A DNA stretch of 64,000 nucleotides from DAHVFK01 sp963755395 (lineage in GTDB: Bacteria; Pseudomonadota; Gammaproteobacteria; Burkholderiales; SG8-39), in NCBI GenBank assembly GCA_963755395.1, contig CAVWJJ010000002.1, positions 1,488,001 to 1,552,000 of the forward strand. The letters are read 5' to 3'. Position 1 is the first letter of the stretch. Every line of letters begins with the position of its first letter. Made by a program: the position numbers and the translations under genes. The notes beneath the pieces were generated by a model. That model saw only the letters and a program-made list of their open reading frames with translations. It ran no database searches and had not been told where the DNA came from. This document shows positions 33,381 through 41,514 of this stretch, piece by piece.

Positions 33381-33781
33381 GAACTCGACCCGAACTGACT
33401 CTCGACGACTGCCGCAAGATGAGCGCCGCGGCGGAGGCCGAGGCCCGGCGCAACAACTGGAACGTTGTTATCGCGATCCTGGACGACGGCGGGCATCTGC
33501 TGCACCTGGTGCGCATGGACGGCGCGACGCCGGCCAATTCCGCGATCGCGGTGGAGAAGGCGCGCACCGCGGCGACGACGCGCCGCTCCAGCAAGTCGTG
33601 GGAGGAAAGGGTCGCCGGAGGCCGCATGTCGATGCTCAAGATGCCCGTGCTGCCGGTGCAGGGCGGGCTGCCGATCATGGTGCAGGGCACCTGCGTCGGA
33701 GGCATCGGCGCCTCCGGCGTGGCGTCGCACGAGGACGAGCAGATCGTGCAGGCAGGCATCGACGCGTTGCTCAAAGGCTAG
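33377..33781 (+). CDS. GlcG/HbpS-family protein (heme-degrading-like domain)
   Basis: A 134-residue protein of the GlcG/HbpS (DUF336) family. It shows the family pattern WNVVIAILDDGGHLLHLVRM, IAVEKARTAATTRRSSKSW and the end segment GGLPIMVQGTCVGGIGASGV. Some members bind or degrade heme, and others sit in glycolate or propanediol operons without a known role. It has no signal peptide, so it is probably cytoplasmic. It is coupled to prpE by a four-base overlap and precedes a cupin by three bases. The role is unknown. Confidence 0.82.
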   Translation: MRTRPELTLDDCRKMSAAAEAEARRNNWNVVIAILDDGGHLLHLVRMDGATPANSAIAVEKARTAATTRRSSKSWEERVAGGRMSMLKMPVLPVQGGLPIMVQGTCVGGIGASGVASHEDEQIVQAGIDALLKG

Positions 33782-33784
33782 GAC

Positions 33785-34084
33785 ATGGCCGACGCGAAGG
33801 CCACCTCGAAGGTGTTCGTCGACAACGAGCGCACGCGCGTGGCGGAATGGCATTTCGCACCGGGCGCGTCGACGGGCTGGCACCGCCACGAACACGACTA
33901 CGTGGTGGTGCCGATGCTGGACGGGCGCCTGAAGCTGGTCGAGGCCGGAGGCGAGCGCTTCTCGGAGCTGAGGAAGGGCGTGCCCTATTTCCGGAACGCC
34001 GGCGTCGAGCACGACGTGGTAAACGCCAACGACTACGAGTACGTGTTCGTCGAAATCGAATTCAAGCAGGCGGCAGGGAAATAA
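33785..34084 (+). CDS. Small cupin-domain protein
   Basis: A 99-residue single-domain cupin. The first cupin motif, with potential metal ligands, is GWHRHEHDYVVVPMLDGRL, and the second motif region contains the His of GVEHDVVNANDYEYVFVEI. It starts three bases after the GlcG-like gene and ends the rightward acuI-prpE operon. Small cupins of this type bind or isomerise small organic acids. Its last 23 bases overlap the end of the convergent CoA-transferase gene. Confidence 0.82.
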   Translation: MADAKATSKVFVDNERTRVAEWHFAPGASTGWHRHEHDYVVVPMLDGRLKLVEAGGERFSELRKGVPYFRNAGVEHDVVNANDYEYVFVEIEFKQAAGK

Positions 34085-35249
34085 CCCCCGCGACGGCGAG
34101 CGCGTCGATCTGCGCCTCGCCGTAGCCGATACCGCGCAGCGCGTCGCGTGCGCCTTCGCCGACCGGCGGCGGATCCAGGCGCTTGGGCAGGTGCTCGCCG
34201 CTGAAGGCGATCGGCAGGCCGGGAACGTGGATCGTGCGGCCCGAAGGCAGCCGCGTCGCGTGCAGCGCGCCGGAGGCGGTGAGGTGCGGATCGGCGAGCA
34301 GATCCCAGGGCTTGGCGATCGGTGCGAAGGGCAGGCCGATGCGCTCGAGCTTGGCTTCCAGCTCGGCCTTCGAAAACCGCTTCATCGCCTCGCTCAGGTG
34401 CGGGATCAGCCAGGCGCGCTCGCGCACCCGCGCGCCGTTGGTCTTCAGGCGCGCGTCGGCCGCCAGATCGGTCTCGCCGAACTCGCGGCAGAAGATTTCC
34501 CATTGCGTGTCGGTGACCACGCCGACGAACAGGCGGTCGCCGTCGCCGGTCTCGAAGATGTCGTACACGCCCCATGCCGGCCGCTTGACCGACATCGGCG
34601 GCGGCGCTTCGCCGGTGATCTCGTATTGCGCCATGTGCTGCGCCACGAGGTAGGCGGTGCTCTCGAACAGCGCGCTGGTCACGTGCGTGCCGCGTCCCGT
34701 CGATTCGCGCTCGCGCAGCGCGGCGAGCACCGCGACCGCGCCGAAGGTGCCGCCGAGAATGTCGACTACCGACGAACCGGCGCGTAGCGGGCGCTCGGGC
34801 AGCCCGGTCATGTAGGCCAGGCCGCCCATCATCTGCACCACCTCGTCGAGCGCGGGGCGGTGCTGGTAGGGGCCGTCGAGGAAGCCCTTGAGCGAGCAGT
34901 ACACCAGGCGCGGGTTGCGCACCGCGAGCGCCTCGTAGCCGAAGCCGAGCTTGTCGAGCGCGCCGGGACGGAAGTTCTCGGTCAGCACGTCGCTCGCGTC
35001 CAGCAGGCGCAGCACCAGGTCGCGGCCCTCCGCGCGCTTGAGGTCCACCGCAAGGCTCTTCTTGTTGCGGTTGAACACCGGAAAGAAGCCGGCCCCGGCG
35101 GCCTCCAGGCGGCGCGTGTTGTCGCCCTCCAGCGGTTCGACCTTGATCACCTCGGCGCCAAGATCGGCCAGCACCAGCCCGCAGCTTGGCCCCATCACCA
35201 TGTGCGCGAACTCCACTACGCGCACGCCCTCGAGCGGAAGCCGGTTCAT
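34062..35249 (-). CDS. CaiB/BaiF-family CoA-transferase (family III)
   Basis: An intact 395-residue enzyme that transfers CoA between carboxylic acids through an enzyme-bound anhydride. It has the family opening LEGVRVVEFAHMVMGPSCGL, LADLGAEVIKVEPLEGDNTR, FNRNKKSLAVDLKRAEGRDL, the catalytic Asp region in ADVLTENFRPGALDKLG-type sequence (SDVLTENFRPGALDKLG) and MMGGLAYMTGLPERPLR. Its start overlaps the stop of the HMG-CoA-lyase-like gene. The pair suggests activation and cleavage of a branched or methylated dicarboxylate; the true acid is unknown. Confidence 0.88.
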   Translation of the reverse strand: MNRLPLEGVRVVEFAHMVMGPSCGLVLADLGAEVIKVEPLEGDNTRRLEAAGAGFFPVFNRNKKSLAVDLKRAEGRDLVLRLLDASDVLTENFRPGALDKLGFGYEALAVRNPRLVYCSLKGFLDGPYQHRPALDEVVQMMGGLAYMTGLPERPLRAGSSVVDILGGTFGAVAVLAALRERESTGRGTHVTSALFESTAYLVAQHMAQYEITGEAPPPMSVKRPAWGVYDIFETGDGDRLFVGVVTDTQWEIFCREFGETDLAADARLKTNGARVRERAWLIPHLSEAMKRFSKAELEAKLERIGLPFAPIAKPWDLLADPHLTASGALHATRLPSGRTIHVPGLPIAFSGEHLPKRLDPPPVGEGARDALRGIGYGEAQIDALAVAGVISLPPA

Positions 35250-36154
35250 GCCGCGCGCTTGAAGCCCTTCGGCAGTCCTGCCTGCGGGGTGTGGCCATAG
35301 ACCGGCTCCTCGGGCAGGCCGTTCACCAGCGCTTCGCGCGCCGCGAGCAGACGGTCGAAATCGATCCCGGTGGCGAGACCCATGCTCTCGAACATGAACA
35401 CCAGGTCCTCGGTCACGACGTTGCCGCTCGCTCCGGGCGCGAAGGGGCAGCCGCCCAGGCCGCCCAGCGAGCTGTCGAAGGCGCGCACGCCTTCCTCATA
35501 GGCGGCGAGCGCGTTGGCCAGGCCCAGTCCGCGCGTGTTGTGGAAGTGCGCGCCCTCGAGCTTGTCGCCGATCTCTTTCTTGACGCGGCCGAAGATGCGC
35601 CGCACCTGCGCCGGATTGGCGTACCCGACAGTGTCGGCGAGCGCCACGCAGTCGCAGAACTCGGCCAGCGCGGCGGCAATGCGCAGCACGTCGTCCTCCG
35701 GAACCTCGCCCTGCATGGTGCAGCCGAACGCGGTCGACACCGCGCCCTCGATCTGCGGGCCGCCGGCGCCGCGCAGATCGCGGCACTTGCGTACTTCCTG
35801 CACCATCTGCTCCGGCGTCATGCGCACGTTGGCGAGGCTGTGCGCGCGGCTGGCCGAGACCGGAAAAGTGATTTTGTGCGCGCCAGCCTGCATGGCTCGC
35901 TCGAAGCCCTTCAGGTTCGGCGCCAGAGCAACCACTCGAAGCCCGGGAATGGTGACTGCGTGCGCCACGATCTCGCCGGTGTCGGCCATGGCCGGGATCA
36001 GCTTCGGCGGCACGAACGAGCCGACCTCGATTTCCTCCAATCCGGCTGCCGCGAGCGCGCTGATCCAGCGTTTCTTGGCCTCGGTCGGCATCATGTGATG
36101 GGCATTCTGCAGCCCGTCGCGCGGGCCGACCTCGCAGATATGAATGTCGCGCAT
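35246..36154 (-). CDS. mvaB: Hydroxymethylglutaryl-CoA lyase family protein
   Basis: An intact 302-residue TIM-barrel lyase. The catalytic Arg lies in EVGPRDGLQN, metal-ligand histidines in EGAHFHNTRG, and the signature with the catalytic Cys in GLGGCPFAPGASGNVVTEDL. HMG-CoA lyase splits HMG-CoA to acetyl-CoA and acetoacetate at the end of leucine breakdown. No other leucine-pathway gene is visible here. The coupled CoA-transferase makes a related acyl-CoA, such as citramalyl-CoA, an alternative substrate. The four-base overlap with the transferase gene shows cotranslation. Confidence 0.86.
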   Translation of the reverse strand: MRDIHICEVGPRDGLQNAHHMMPTEAKKRWISALAAAGLEEIEVGSFVPPKLIPAMADTGEIVAHAVTIPGLRVVALAPNLKGFERAMQAGAHKITFPVSASRAHSLANVRMTPEQMVQEVRKCRDLRGAGGPQIEGAVSTAFGCTMQGEVPEDDVLRIAAALAEFCDCVALADTVGYANPAQVRRIFGRVKKEIGDKLEGAHFHNTRGLGLANALAAYEEGVRAFDSSLGGLGGCPFAPGASGNVVTEDLVFMFESMGLATGIDFDRLLAAREALVNGLPEEPVYGHTPQAGLPKGFKRAA

Positions 36155-36179
36155 GAGGGTCTCCCTTCAGGAGGGGATT

Positions 36180-37367
36180 CTAGCGCCCGCGCCGCGCCTC
36201 GATGGCGTCGAGGGCGAAACCGCAGGCTGCGCCGCAGGCGGCGAAGGCGAGCATCGCCGAAAGCGACGCGCCCCAGCCGCCGAAGCGCGTTGCCATCCAG
36301 GCCAGCAGGACCGGGGCAATGAACTGGCTCGCTTGTGACGACTGCATCACCAGGCCGTTGCCGGTGCCAACGTGCAGCGGGCTGCGGGCGTGCACCGGCA
36401 CGCCCGAGAACACCGCCGCCGGGATCACGCCCGCGCAGGCGGAGAAGGTCAGCACCAGCAGGAAGCGCGGCGTGTTCGGCAGCACGTCGAGCAGCATGCC
36501 GATCGCGCATAGCGCCATGATCGCGAATGCCGCGATGGTCATCCTGCCGCGCCGCACGCCGCGCGCGAGCAGCCAGCCCCCGGCCAGGTTGCCGGGCACG
36601 TTGATCAGTACCATCAGCGCGGTGAGCAGCGCGGCGGTGGCGGTCGAGGCGCCGCGCTCATCGACGACGAAAGTCGGCAGCCAGACCATGACCGAGGTCC
36701 ACTGCGCGACGTAAAAGGCAAACATCAGCGCCAGGACTAGGCTGCCACGCTGCGCGAGCGACTCAAGCGCCAGGCGCAGCGATCCGACGCTGCCGGCGCC
36801 GGGAGCCACCGCGTAGCGCGCGACCAGTCCGAAGGCGCCCGCGGCAATCAGCGCCAGCGCGACCCACAGGCCGCGCCAGCCTGTTGCGGCGATGACCCAG
36901 GGCGCCGCGAGCAGTGCCAGGCTGCCGCCGGCGGGCATGTAGGCGCTCCACAGTGACAGCGCCTTTGCGCGCGCGCGCGGCTCGCGCGCCGCGGCGGTCA
37001 TCAGCGCTGCGCCGGCGACGGTGAACAGGATGAAGCCGGCACCCTCGAGGAAGCGTGCGAACAGCAGCGCGGCGAAGCTCCCCGCGGCGGCGCCGAGGAA
37101 GCCGCCCCCGGACAGGATCGCAAGCCCACCGAGCGCGAGCCGCTTGGGGCCGAAGCGGTCGGCGAGTACGCCGGCCAGCACTCCCGCGAGCCCGCCAACG
37201 GAGTTGAACATGGTCGCGACGAATCCCGACTGAACCAGCGTCAGACCGAGCTCGGCGCGCAGCAGCGGAAGCGCGGGCGGAACCTTGCCGATGTAGGCGC
37301 CGGCGACCAGTCCGCCGGCAAACACCGCCCAGACGGCCGGCCAGCGGGCAGCGGGACGGTCGTCCAA
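36180..37367 (-). CDS. Major facilitator superfamily transporter
   Basis: A protein of about 395 residues with twelve hydrophobic segments. The MFS loop 2-3 motif appears as GVLADRFGPKRLALGGLAIL, and YMPAGGSLALLAAPWVIAAT and QSSQASQFIAPVLLAW are typical membrane segments. The frame is open to 37439 inside the fumarase gene. I prefer a TTG at 37367 because it lies just after the fumarase stop and leaves a usual N-terminus; an ATG at 37439 is the alternative. It probably carries an organic acid, given fumarase upstream and the CoA enzymes downstream, but this is inference. Confidence 0.82.
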   Translation of the reverse strand: MDDRPAARWPAVWAVFAGGLVAGAYIGKVPPALPLLRAELGLTLVQSGFVATMFNSVGGLAGVLAGVLADRFGPKRLALGGLAILSGGGFLGAAAGSFAALLFARFLEGAGFILFTVAGAALMTAAAREPRARAKALSLWSAYMPAGGSLALLAAPWVIAATGWRGLWVALALIAAGAFGLVARYAVAPGAGSVGSLRLALESLAQRGSLVLALMFAFYVAQWTSVMVWLPTFVVDERGASTATAALLTALMVLINVPGNLAGGWLLARGVRRGRMTIAAFAIMALCAIGMLLDVLPNTPRFLLVLTFSACAGVIPAAVFSGVPVHARSPLHVGTGNGLVMQSSQASQFIAPVLLAWMATRFGGWGASLSAMLAFAACGAACGFALDAIEARRGR

Positions 37368-37377
37368 GGCGCCGCGC

Positions 37378-38901
37378 TCAGGCCGCCGTGACGGGCAGCT
37401 TGAACTCGCGGATCCGCTTCTCCCACTCGGCCGGTCCACTCTGGTGCACCGAGCTGCCGCTCGAGTCCACCGCGACCGTGACCGGCATGTCGCGCACCTC
37501 GAACTCGTAGATCGCTTCCATGCCGAGATCCTGGAAGGCGAGCACGCGCGACTTGCGGATCGCCTTGGCGACCAGGTAGGCGGCGCCGCCGACGGCCATC
37601 AGATAGGCAGCCTTATGCTTGCGGATCGATTCGATCGCCACCGGCCCGCGCTCGGCCTTGCCGACCATCGCTGCCAGCCCGGTCTGGGCGAGCATCGTCT
37701 CGGTGAACTTGTCCATCCGCGTCGAGGTGGTGGGGCCGGCGGGGCCGACGACTTCGTCGCGCACCGGGTCGACCGGGCCGACGTAGTAGATCACGCGGTT
37801 GGTGAAGTCGACCGGCAGTTTTTCGCCCTTGGAGAGCATGTCCTGGATGCGCTTGTGCGCGGCGTCGCGCCCGGTGAGCAGCTTGCCCGAGAGCAGCAGG
37901 CGCTCGCCCGGCTTCCAGGCCGCGACTTCGGCGCGCGTGAGCGCGTCGAGGTCTACTTTCTTCGCGTTCGCGTCCGGTCGCCAGGTCACGTCCGGCCAGT
38001 CCGACAGCTTGGGCTGCTCGAATTCCGCCGGACCGGAGCCATCGAGAACGAAGTGCGCGTGGCGCGTTGCAGCGCAGTTGGGGATCAGAGCCACCGGCTG
38101 GTTGGCCGCATGCGTCGGGTAGGTGAGGATCTTGACGTCGAGCACGGTCGACAGTCCGCCCAACCCTTGGGCGCCGATGCCGAGGGCGTTCACCTTGTCG
38201 TAAAGCTCGACGCGCAGCGCTTCAACCTTGTCCTTCGGGCCGCGCGCCTTGAGCTCGGCCATGTCGATCGGCGCCATGAGCGACTCCTTGGCCATCAGCA
38301 TCGCTTTCTCCGCGGTGCCGCCGATGCCGATGCCGAGCATCCCGGGAGGGCACCAGCCCGCGCCCATGGTCGGCACGGTCTTTAACACCCAGTCGACGAT
38401 CGAGTCGGATGGGTTGAGCATGACGAACTTCGACTTCGCCTCTGATCCGCCGCCCTTGGCGGCGACGTCGACCTCGACCTTGTCGCCGGGGACGACCTGC
38501 ATGTGGATCACCGCCGGCGTGTTGTCGCGCGTATTGCGTCGGCCGAAGGCCGGGTCCTCGAGCACCGACGCGCGCAGCTTGTTGTCCGGGTTGAGGTAGG
38601 CGCGCCGCACGCCCTCGTTGATCATGTCCGCAACGCCGATCTCCGCTTCCCAGCGTACGTCCATGCCGATGCGCACGAATGCGTTCACGATCCCCGTGTC
38701 CTGGCAGATCGGGCGATGGCCCTCGGCGCACATGCGCGAATTGGTGAGAATCTGGGCGATCGCGTCCTTGGCTGCGGGCGACTGCTCGCGCTCGTAGGCG
38801 CGCGCCAGGGCACGGATGTAGTCGGCGGGGTGGTAGTAGGAGATGAATTGCAGCGCGTCGGCGACGCTTTGGATCAGGTCTTCCTGGCGGATCGTGGCCA
38901 T
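37378..38901 (-). CDS. fumA: Fumarate hydratase class I (iron-sulfur)
   Basis: An intact 507-residue class I fumarase (fumarate to malate), oxygen-sensitive with a 4Fe-4S cluster. Cluster cysteines lie in RPICQDTGIVNAFVRIG, GAGWCPPGMLGIGIGGTAEK and VALIPNCAATRHAHFVLDG. The alpha domain is followed by the beta domain (GRDAAHKRIQDMLSKGE, YYVGPVDPVRDEVVGPAGPT, TRMDKFTETMLAQTGLAAMV). I start at MATIRQEDLIQSVADAL; a longer form begins 17 codons earlier without support. It is divergent from acs. With mdh, sdh, gltA, acnA and odh it leaves only isocitrate dehydrogenase and succinyl-CoA synthetase of the TCA cycle outside the window. Confidence 0.93.
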   Translation of the reverse strand: MATIRQEDLIQSVADALQFISYYHPADYIRALARAYEREQSPAAKDAIAQILTNSRMCAEGHRPICQDTGIVNAFVRIGMDVRWEAEIGVADMINEGVRRAYLNPDNKLRASVLEDPAFGRRNTRDNTPAVIHMQVVPGDKVEVDVAAKGGGSEAKSKFVMLNPSDSIVDWVLKTVPTMGAGWCPPGMLGIGIGGTAEKAMLMAKESLMAPIDMAELKARGPKDKVEALRVELYDKVNALGIGAQGLGGLSTVLDVKILTYPTHAANQPVALIPNCAATRHAHFVLDGSGPAEFEQPKLSDWPDVTWRPDANAKKVDLDALTRAEVAAWKPGERLLLSGKLLTGRDAAHKRIQDMLSKGEKLPVDFTNRVIYYVGPVDPVRDEVVGPAGPTTSTRMDKFTETMLAQTGLAAMVGKAERGPVAIESIRKHKAAYLMAVGGAAYLVAKAIRKSRVLAFQDLGMEAIYEFEVRDMPVTVAVDSSGSSVHQSGPAEWEKRIREFKLPVTAA

Positions 38902-39043
38902 GGCTTGCGGCAAGATTGCATTGAGGGAACGTAAGGCGAACAAATGTAGCATAGCGCCGCGACGCGCCGGCGGCCTTTACATCGCATTGATTTGGTGCTT
39001 CTATTTCTCCTCAAGAAGACGCCATAAACCAAGGAGCGAAGCG

Positions 39044-41012
39044 ATGTCCAACATCGAGACGGTATTGCAGGAGACGCGGGTCTTTCCCCCCGCCCCGGAG
39101 TTCGTCAAGCAGGCGAACGTGTCGGGCATGCAGGTCTACCGCGCGATGTGCGCCGAGGCGGAGAAGGACTTCGAGGGCTTCTGGAGCAGGCTGGCGAAGG
39201 AACACCTGCTGTGGCGCAAGCCGTTCACCAAGACGCTGGACCAATCCAACGCGCCCTTCTTCAAGTGGTTCTACGACGGCGAGCTGAACGCGTCCTACAA
39301 CTGCCTCGACCGGCACCTCAAGTCGCAGCCGGACAAGGTTGCGATCATCTTCGAGGCCGACGACGGGAAGGTGACCAAGATCACCTACCAGGCGCTCTAT
39401 CATGAGGTCTGCCGTTTCGCCAACGCCCTCAAGAGCCACGGCGTCAAGACCGGCGACCGGGTGCTGATCTACATGCCGATGTCGATCGAGGTCGTGGTCG
39501 CGATGCAGGCCTGCGCTCGTATCGGCGCCACTCACTCGGTCGTGTTCGGCGGCTTCTCGGCCAAGAGCCTTCAGGAGCGCATCATCGACGCGGGCGCCAC
39601 CGAGGTAATCACCGCGGACGGGCAGTTCCGCGGCGGCAAGGAGATTCCGCTCAAGCCCGTGGTCGACGAGGCCCTCGGCATGGGTGGCTGCGAGGGTGTG
39701 AGGAACGTCATCGTCTACAAGCGCTCGGGCAGCAAGGTACCGATGCAGGCGCCACGCGACAAATGGTGGGACGACGTGGTGAAGGGCCAGGCGGACAGCT
39801 GCGAGCCGACCTGGGTCAACGCCGAGCATCCGCTGTTCATCCTCTATACGTCCGGCTCCACCGGAAAGCCGAAAGGCATCCAGCACTCGACCGGCGGCTA
39901 CCTGCTGTGGTGCATCCTCACCATGAAGTGGGTGTTCGACCACAAACCGAGCGACGTCTTCTGGTGCACCGCCGACGTCGGCTGGGTGACGGGCCACAGC
40001 TACATCACCTACGGGCCGCTCGCGGTCGGCGCCACCGAGGTGATGTTCGAGGGCGTGCCGACCTATCCCGACGCGGGACGGTTCTGGAAGCTGATCCAGG
40101 ACCACAAGGTGAACGTCTTCTATACGGCGCCGACGGCGATTCGCTCTCTGATCAAGGCCGGCGGCGATCTGCCCAAGAAATACGACCTGTCGTCGCTGCG
40201 CATCCTCGGCACGGTGGGCGAGCCGATCAATCCCGAGGCCTGGATGTGGTACCACGAGACCGTCGGCCGCGGCCGCTGCCCGATCGTCGACACCTGGTGG
40301 CAAACCGAGACCGGAGGGCACATGATTTCGCCGCTGCCCGGGGCGACGCCGACCAAGCCCGGGTCCGCGACCCTGCCACTGCCGGGGATCTTTGCCGACA
40401 TCGTTGACGAGACCGGTCATCCGGTAGGCCGCGGCAAGGGAGGGATCCTGGTGATCACAGCGCCCCTGGCCCTCGATGGTGCGCACGATCTGGGGCGATC
40501 CAGAGCGCTACAAGAAGACCTACTTCCCCGACGAATTTAAAGGCAAGCTCTATCTCGCCGGCGACGGCGCGAGTACCGACGACGAGGGTTACTTCAGGAT
40601 CGTCGGCCGAATCGACGACGTGCTTAACGTGTCGGGCCACCGTTTGGGCACGATGGAGATCGAGTCGGCGCTGGTGGCCAACTCGAAGCTGGTCGCCGAG
40701 GCCGCGGTAGTGGGGCGCCCGGACGAGTTGACCGGCGAGGCCATCGTGGCCTTCGTGGTGACCAAGGGTCCGCGGCCGAGCGGGGAGGAGGCGAAGAAGG
40801 TCGCGCAGGAGTTGCGTAACTGGGTGGCGAAGGAAATCGGACCGATCGCGCGCCCGAAAGAGATTCGCTTCGGCGACAACCTGCCGAAGACGCGCTCCGG
40901 GAAAATCATGCGACGCCTACTGCGCTCGCTTGCCAAGGGCGAGGAAATCACGCAGGACGTCTCGACGCTCGAGAATCCCGCGATCCTGGATCAGCTCAAG
41001 CAGGCCACCTGA
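39044..41012 (+). CDS. acs: Acetyl-CoA synthetase, one frameshift in this sequence
   Basis: An AMP-forming acetate-CoA ligase of about 655 residues, the normal Acs length. Landmarks are KWFYDGELNASYNCLDRHLK, the P-loop FILYTSGSTGKPKGIQHSTG, DVGWVTGHSYITYGPLAVGA, DTWWQTETGGHMISPLPGAT and the acetylatable Lys in NLPKTRSGKIMRRLLRSLAK. One extra G near 40,460 splits ITRPWPSMVRTIWGDPERY. AAGGAGCGA precedes the ATG. It is divergent from fumarase. Confidence 0.93.
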
Positions 41013-41075
41013 GCGAATGCACTAGCGCTGGGACGCATCGGACGCCAATAAGGAATCTGGTTGAACGGGGGGCGT

Positions 41076-41098
41076 CGTCCGGGACCAGGCCCCGGACG
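41076..41098 (+). terminator. GC hairpin downstream of acs
   Basis: Arms CGTCCGGG and CCCGGACG surround a seven-base loop about 65 bases after the acs stop. No T run follows, so it is at best a weak intrinsic terminator or an mRNA end stabiliser. The rest of the 178-base gap to the tRNA shows nothing else I can support. Confidence 0.35.
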
Positions 41099-41190
41099 GT
41101 TCAGGCACCAATCGCTATGAATCGGGCCGGGCCGCTGCCGTCGGTAGGTATCGCGCGCGGCTCTGCTAAAATTCGCGGCGTCCGAAGAAC

Positions 41191-41281
41191 GGAGAGATGG
41201 CCGAGCGGTCGAAGGCGCACGCCTGGAAAGTGTGTATGCGTGATGAGCGCATCGAGGGTTCGAATCCCTCTCTCTCCGCCA
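41191..41281 (+). tRNA. tRNA-Ser (anticodon GGA)
   Basis: A 91-base class II tRNA including encoded CCA. The acceptor stem pairs GGAGAGA with TCTCTCC. The anticodon stem CACGC/GTGTG encloses CTGGAAA, giving anticodon GGA (reads UCC and UCU). A long variable arm, as in all tRNA-Ser, and the T arm GAGGGTTCGAATCCCTC follow. It heads the block ffs-dnaX-ybaB-recR. Confidence 0.95.
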
Positions 41282-41360
41282 CGAATGAAGACGCTTTGCG
41301 CGTGGCAGGCTTGCGCAAGGCGTTTCGGGCATAATGGTCGTGTAGAAGGCAATGGGCTAC

Positions 41361-41457
41361 GGCGGGCCTCCCCGCATTGCGGCCCGGTGAATCTGGTCAG
41401 GTCCGGAAGGAAGCAGCCACAGCTGGTTACTGCAAGTGCCGGGGTTCAGGCTCGCCA
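41361..41457 (+). ncRNA. ffs: Signal recognition particle RNA (4.5S, bacterial small type)
   Basis: Contains the conserved SRP core GGTCAGGTCCGGAAGGAAGC at 41396-41415, with the asymmetric and symmetric loops bound by Ffh. The outer stem pairs GGCGGGC at 41361 with GCTCGCC ending at 41457, about 97 bases in all, the usual size of the small bacterial form. It lies between tRNA-Ser and dnaX, a frequent location in proteobacteria. A perfect hairpin follows. Confidence 0.93.
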
Positions 41458-41465
41458 CCAATCGT

Positions 41466-41494
41466 CCCTGCCCGGGCTAAGTGCCCGGGCAGGG
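41466..41494 (+). terminator. Perfect 12-bp hairpin between ffs and dnaX
   Basis: CCCTGCCCGGGC and its exact complement enclose a five-base loop (TAAGT). It starts nine bases after the SRP RNA and ends 20 bases before the dnaX ATG. It probably forms the 3' end of ffs transcripts, although no T tract follows; it would also lie in the dnaX leader. Confidence 0.55.
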
Positions 41495-41514
41495 TCGCCT
41501 GATAAAATCATTCC

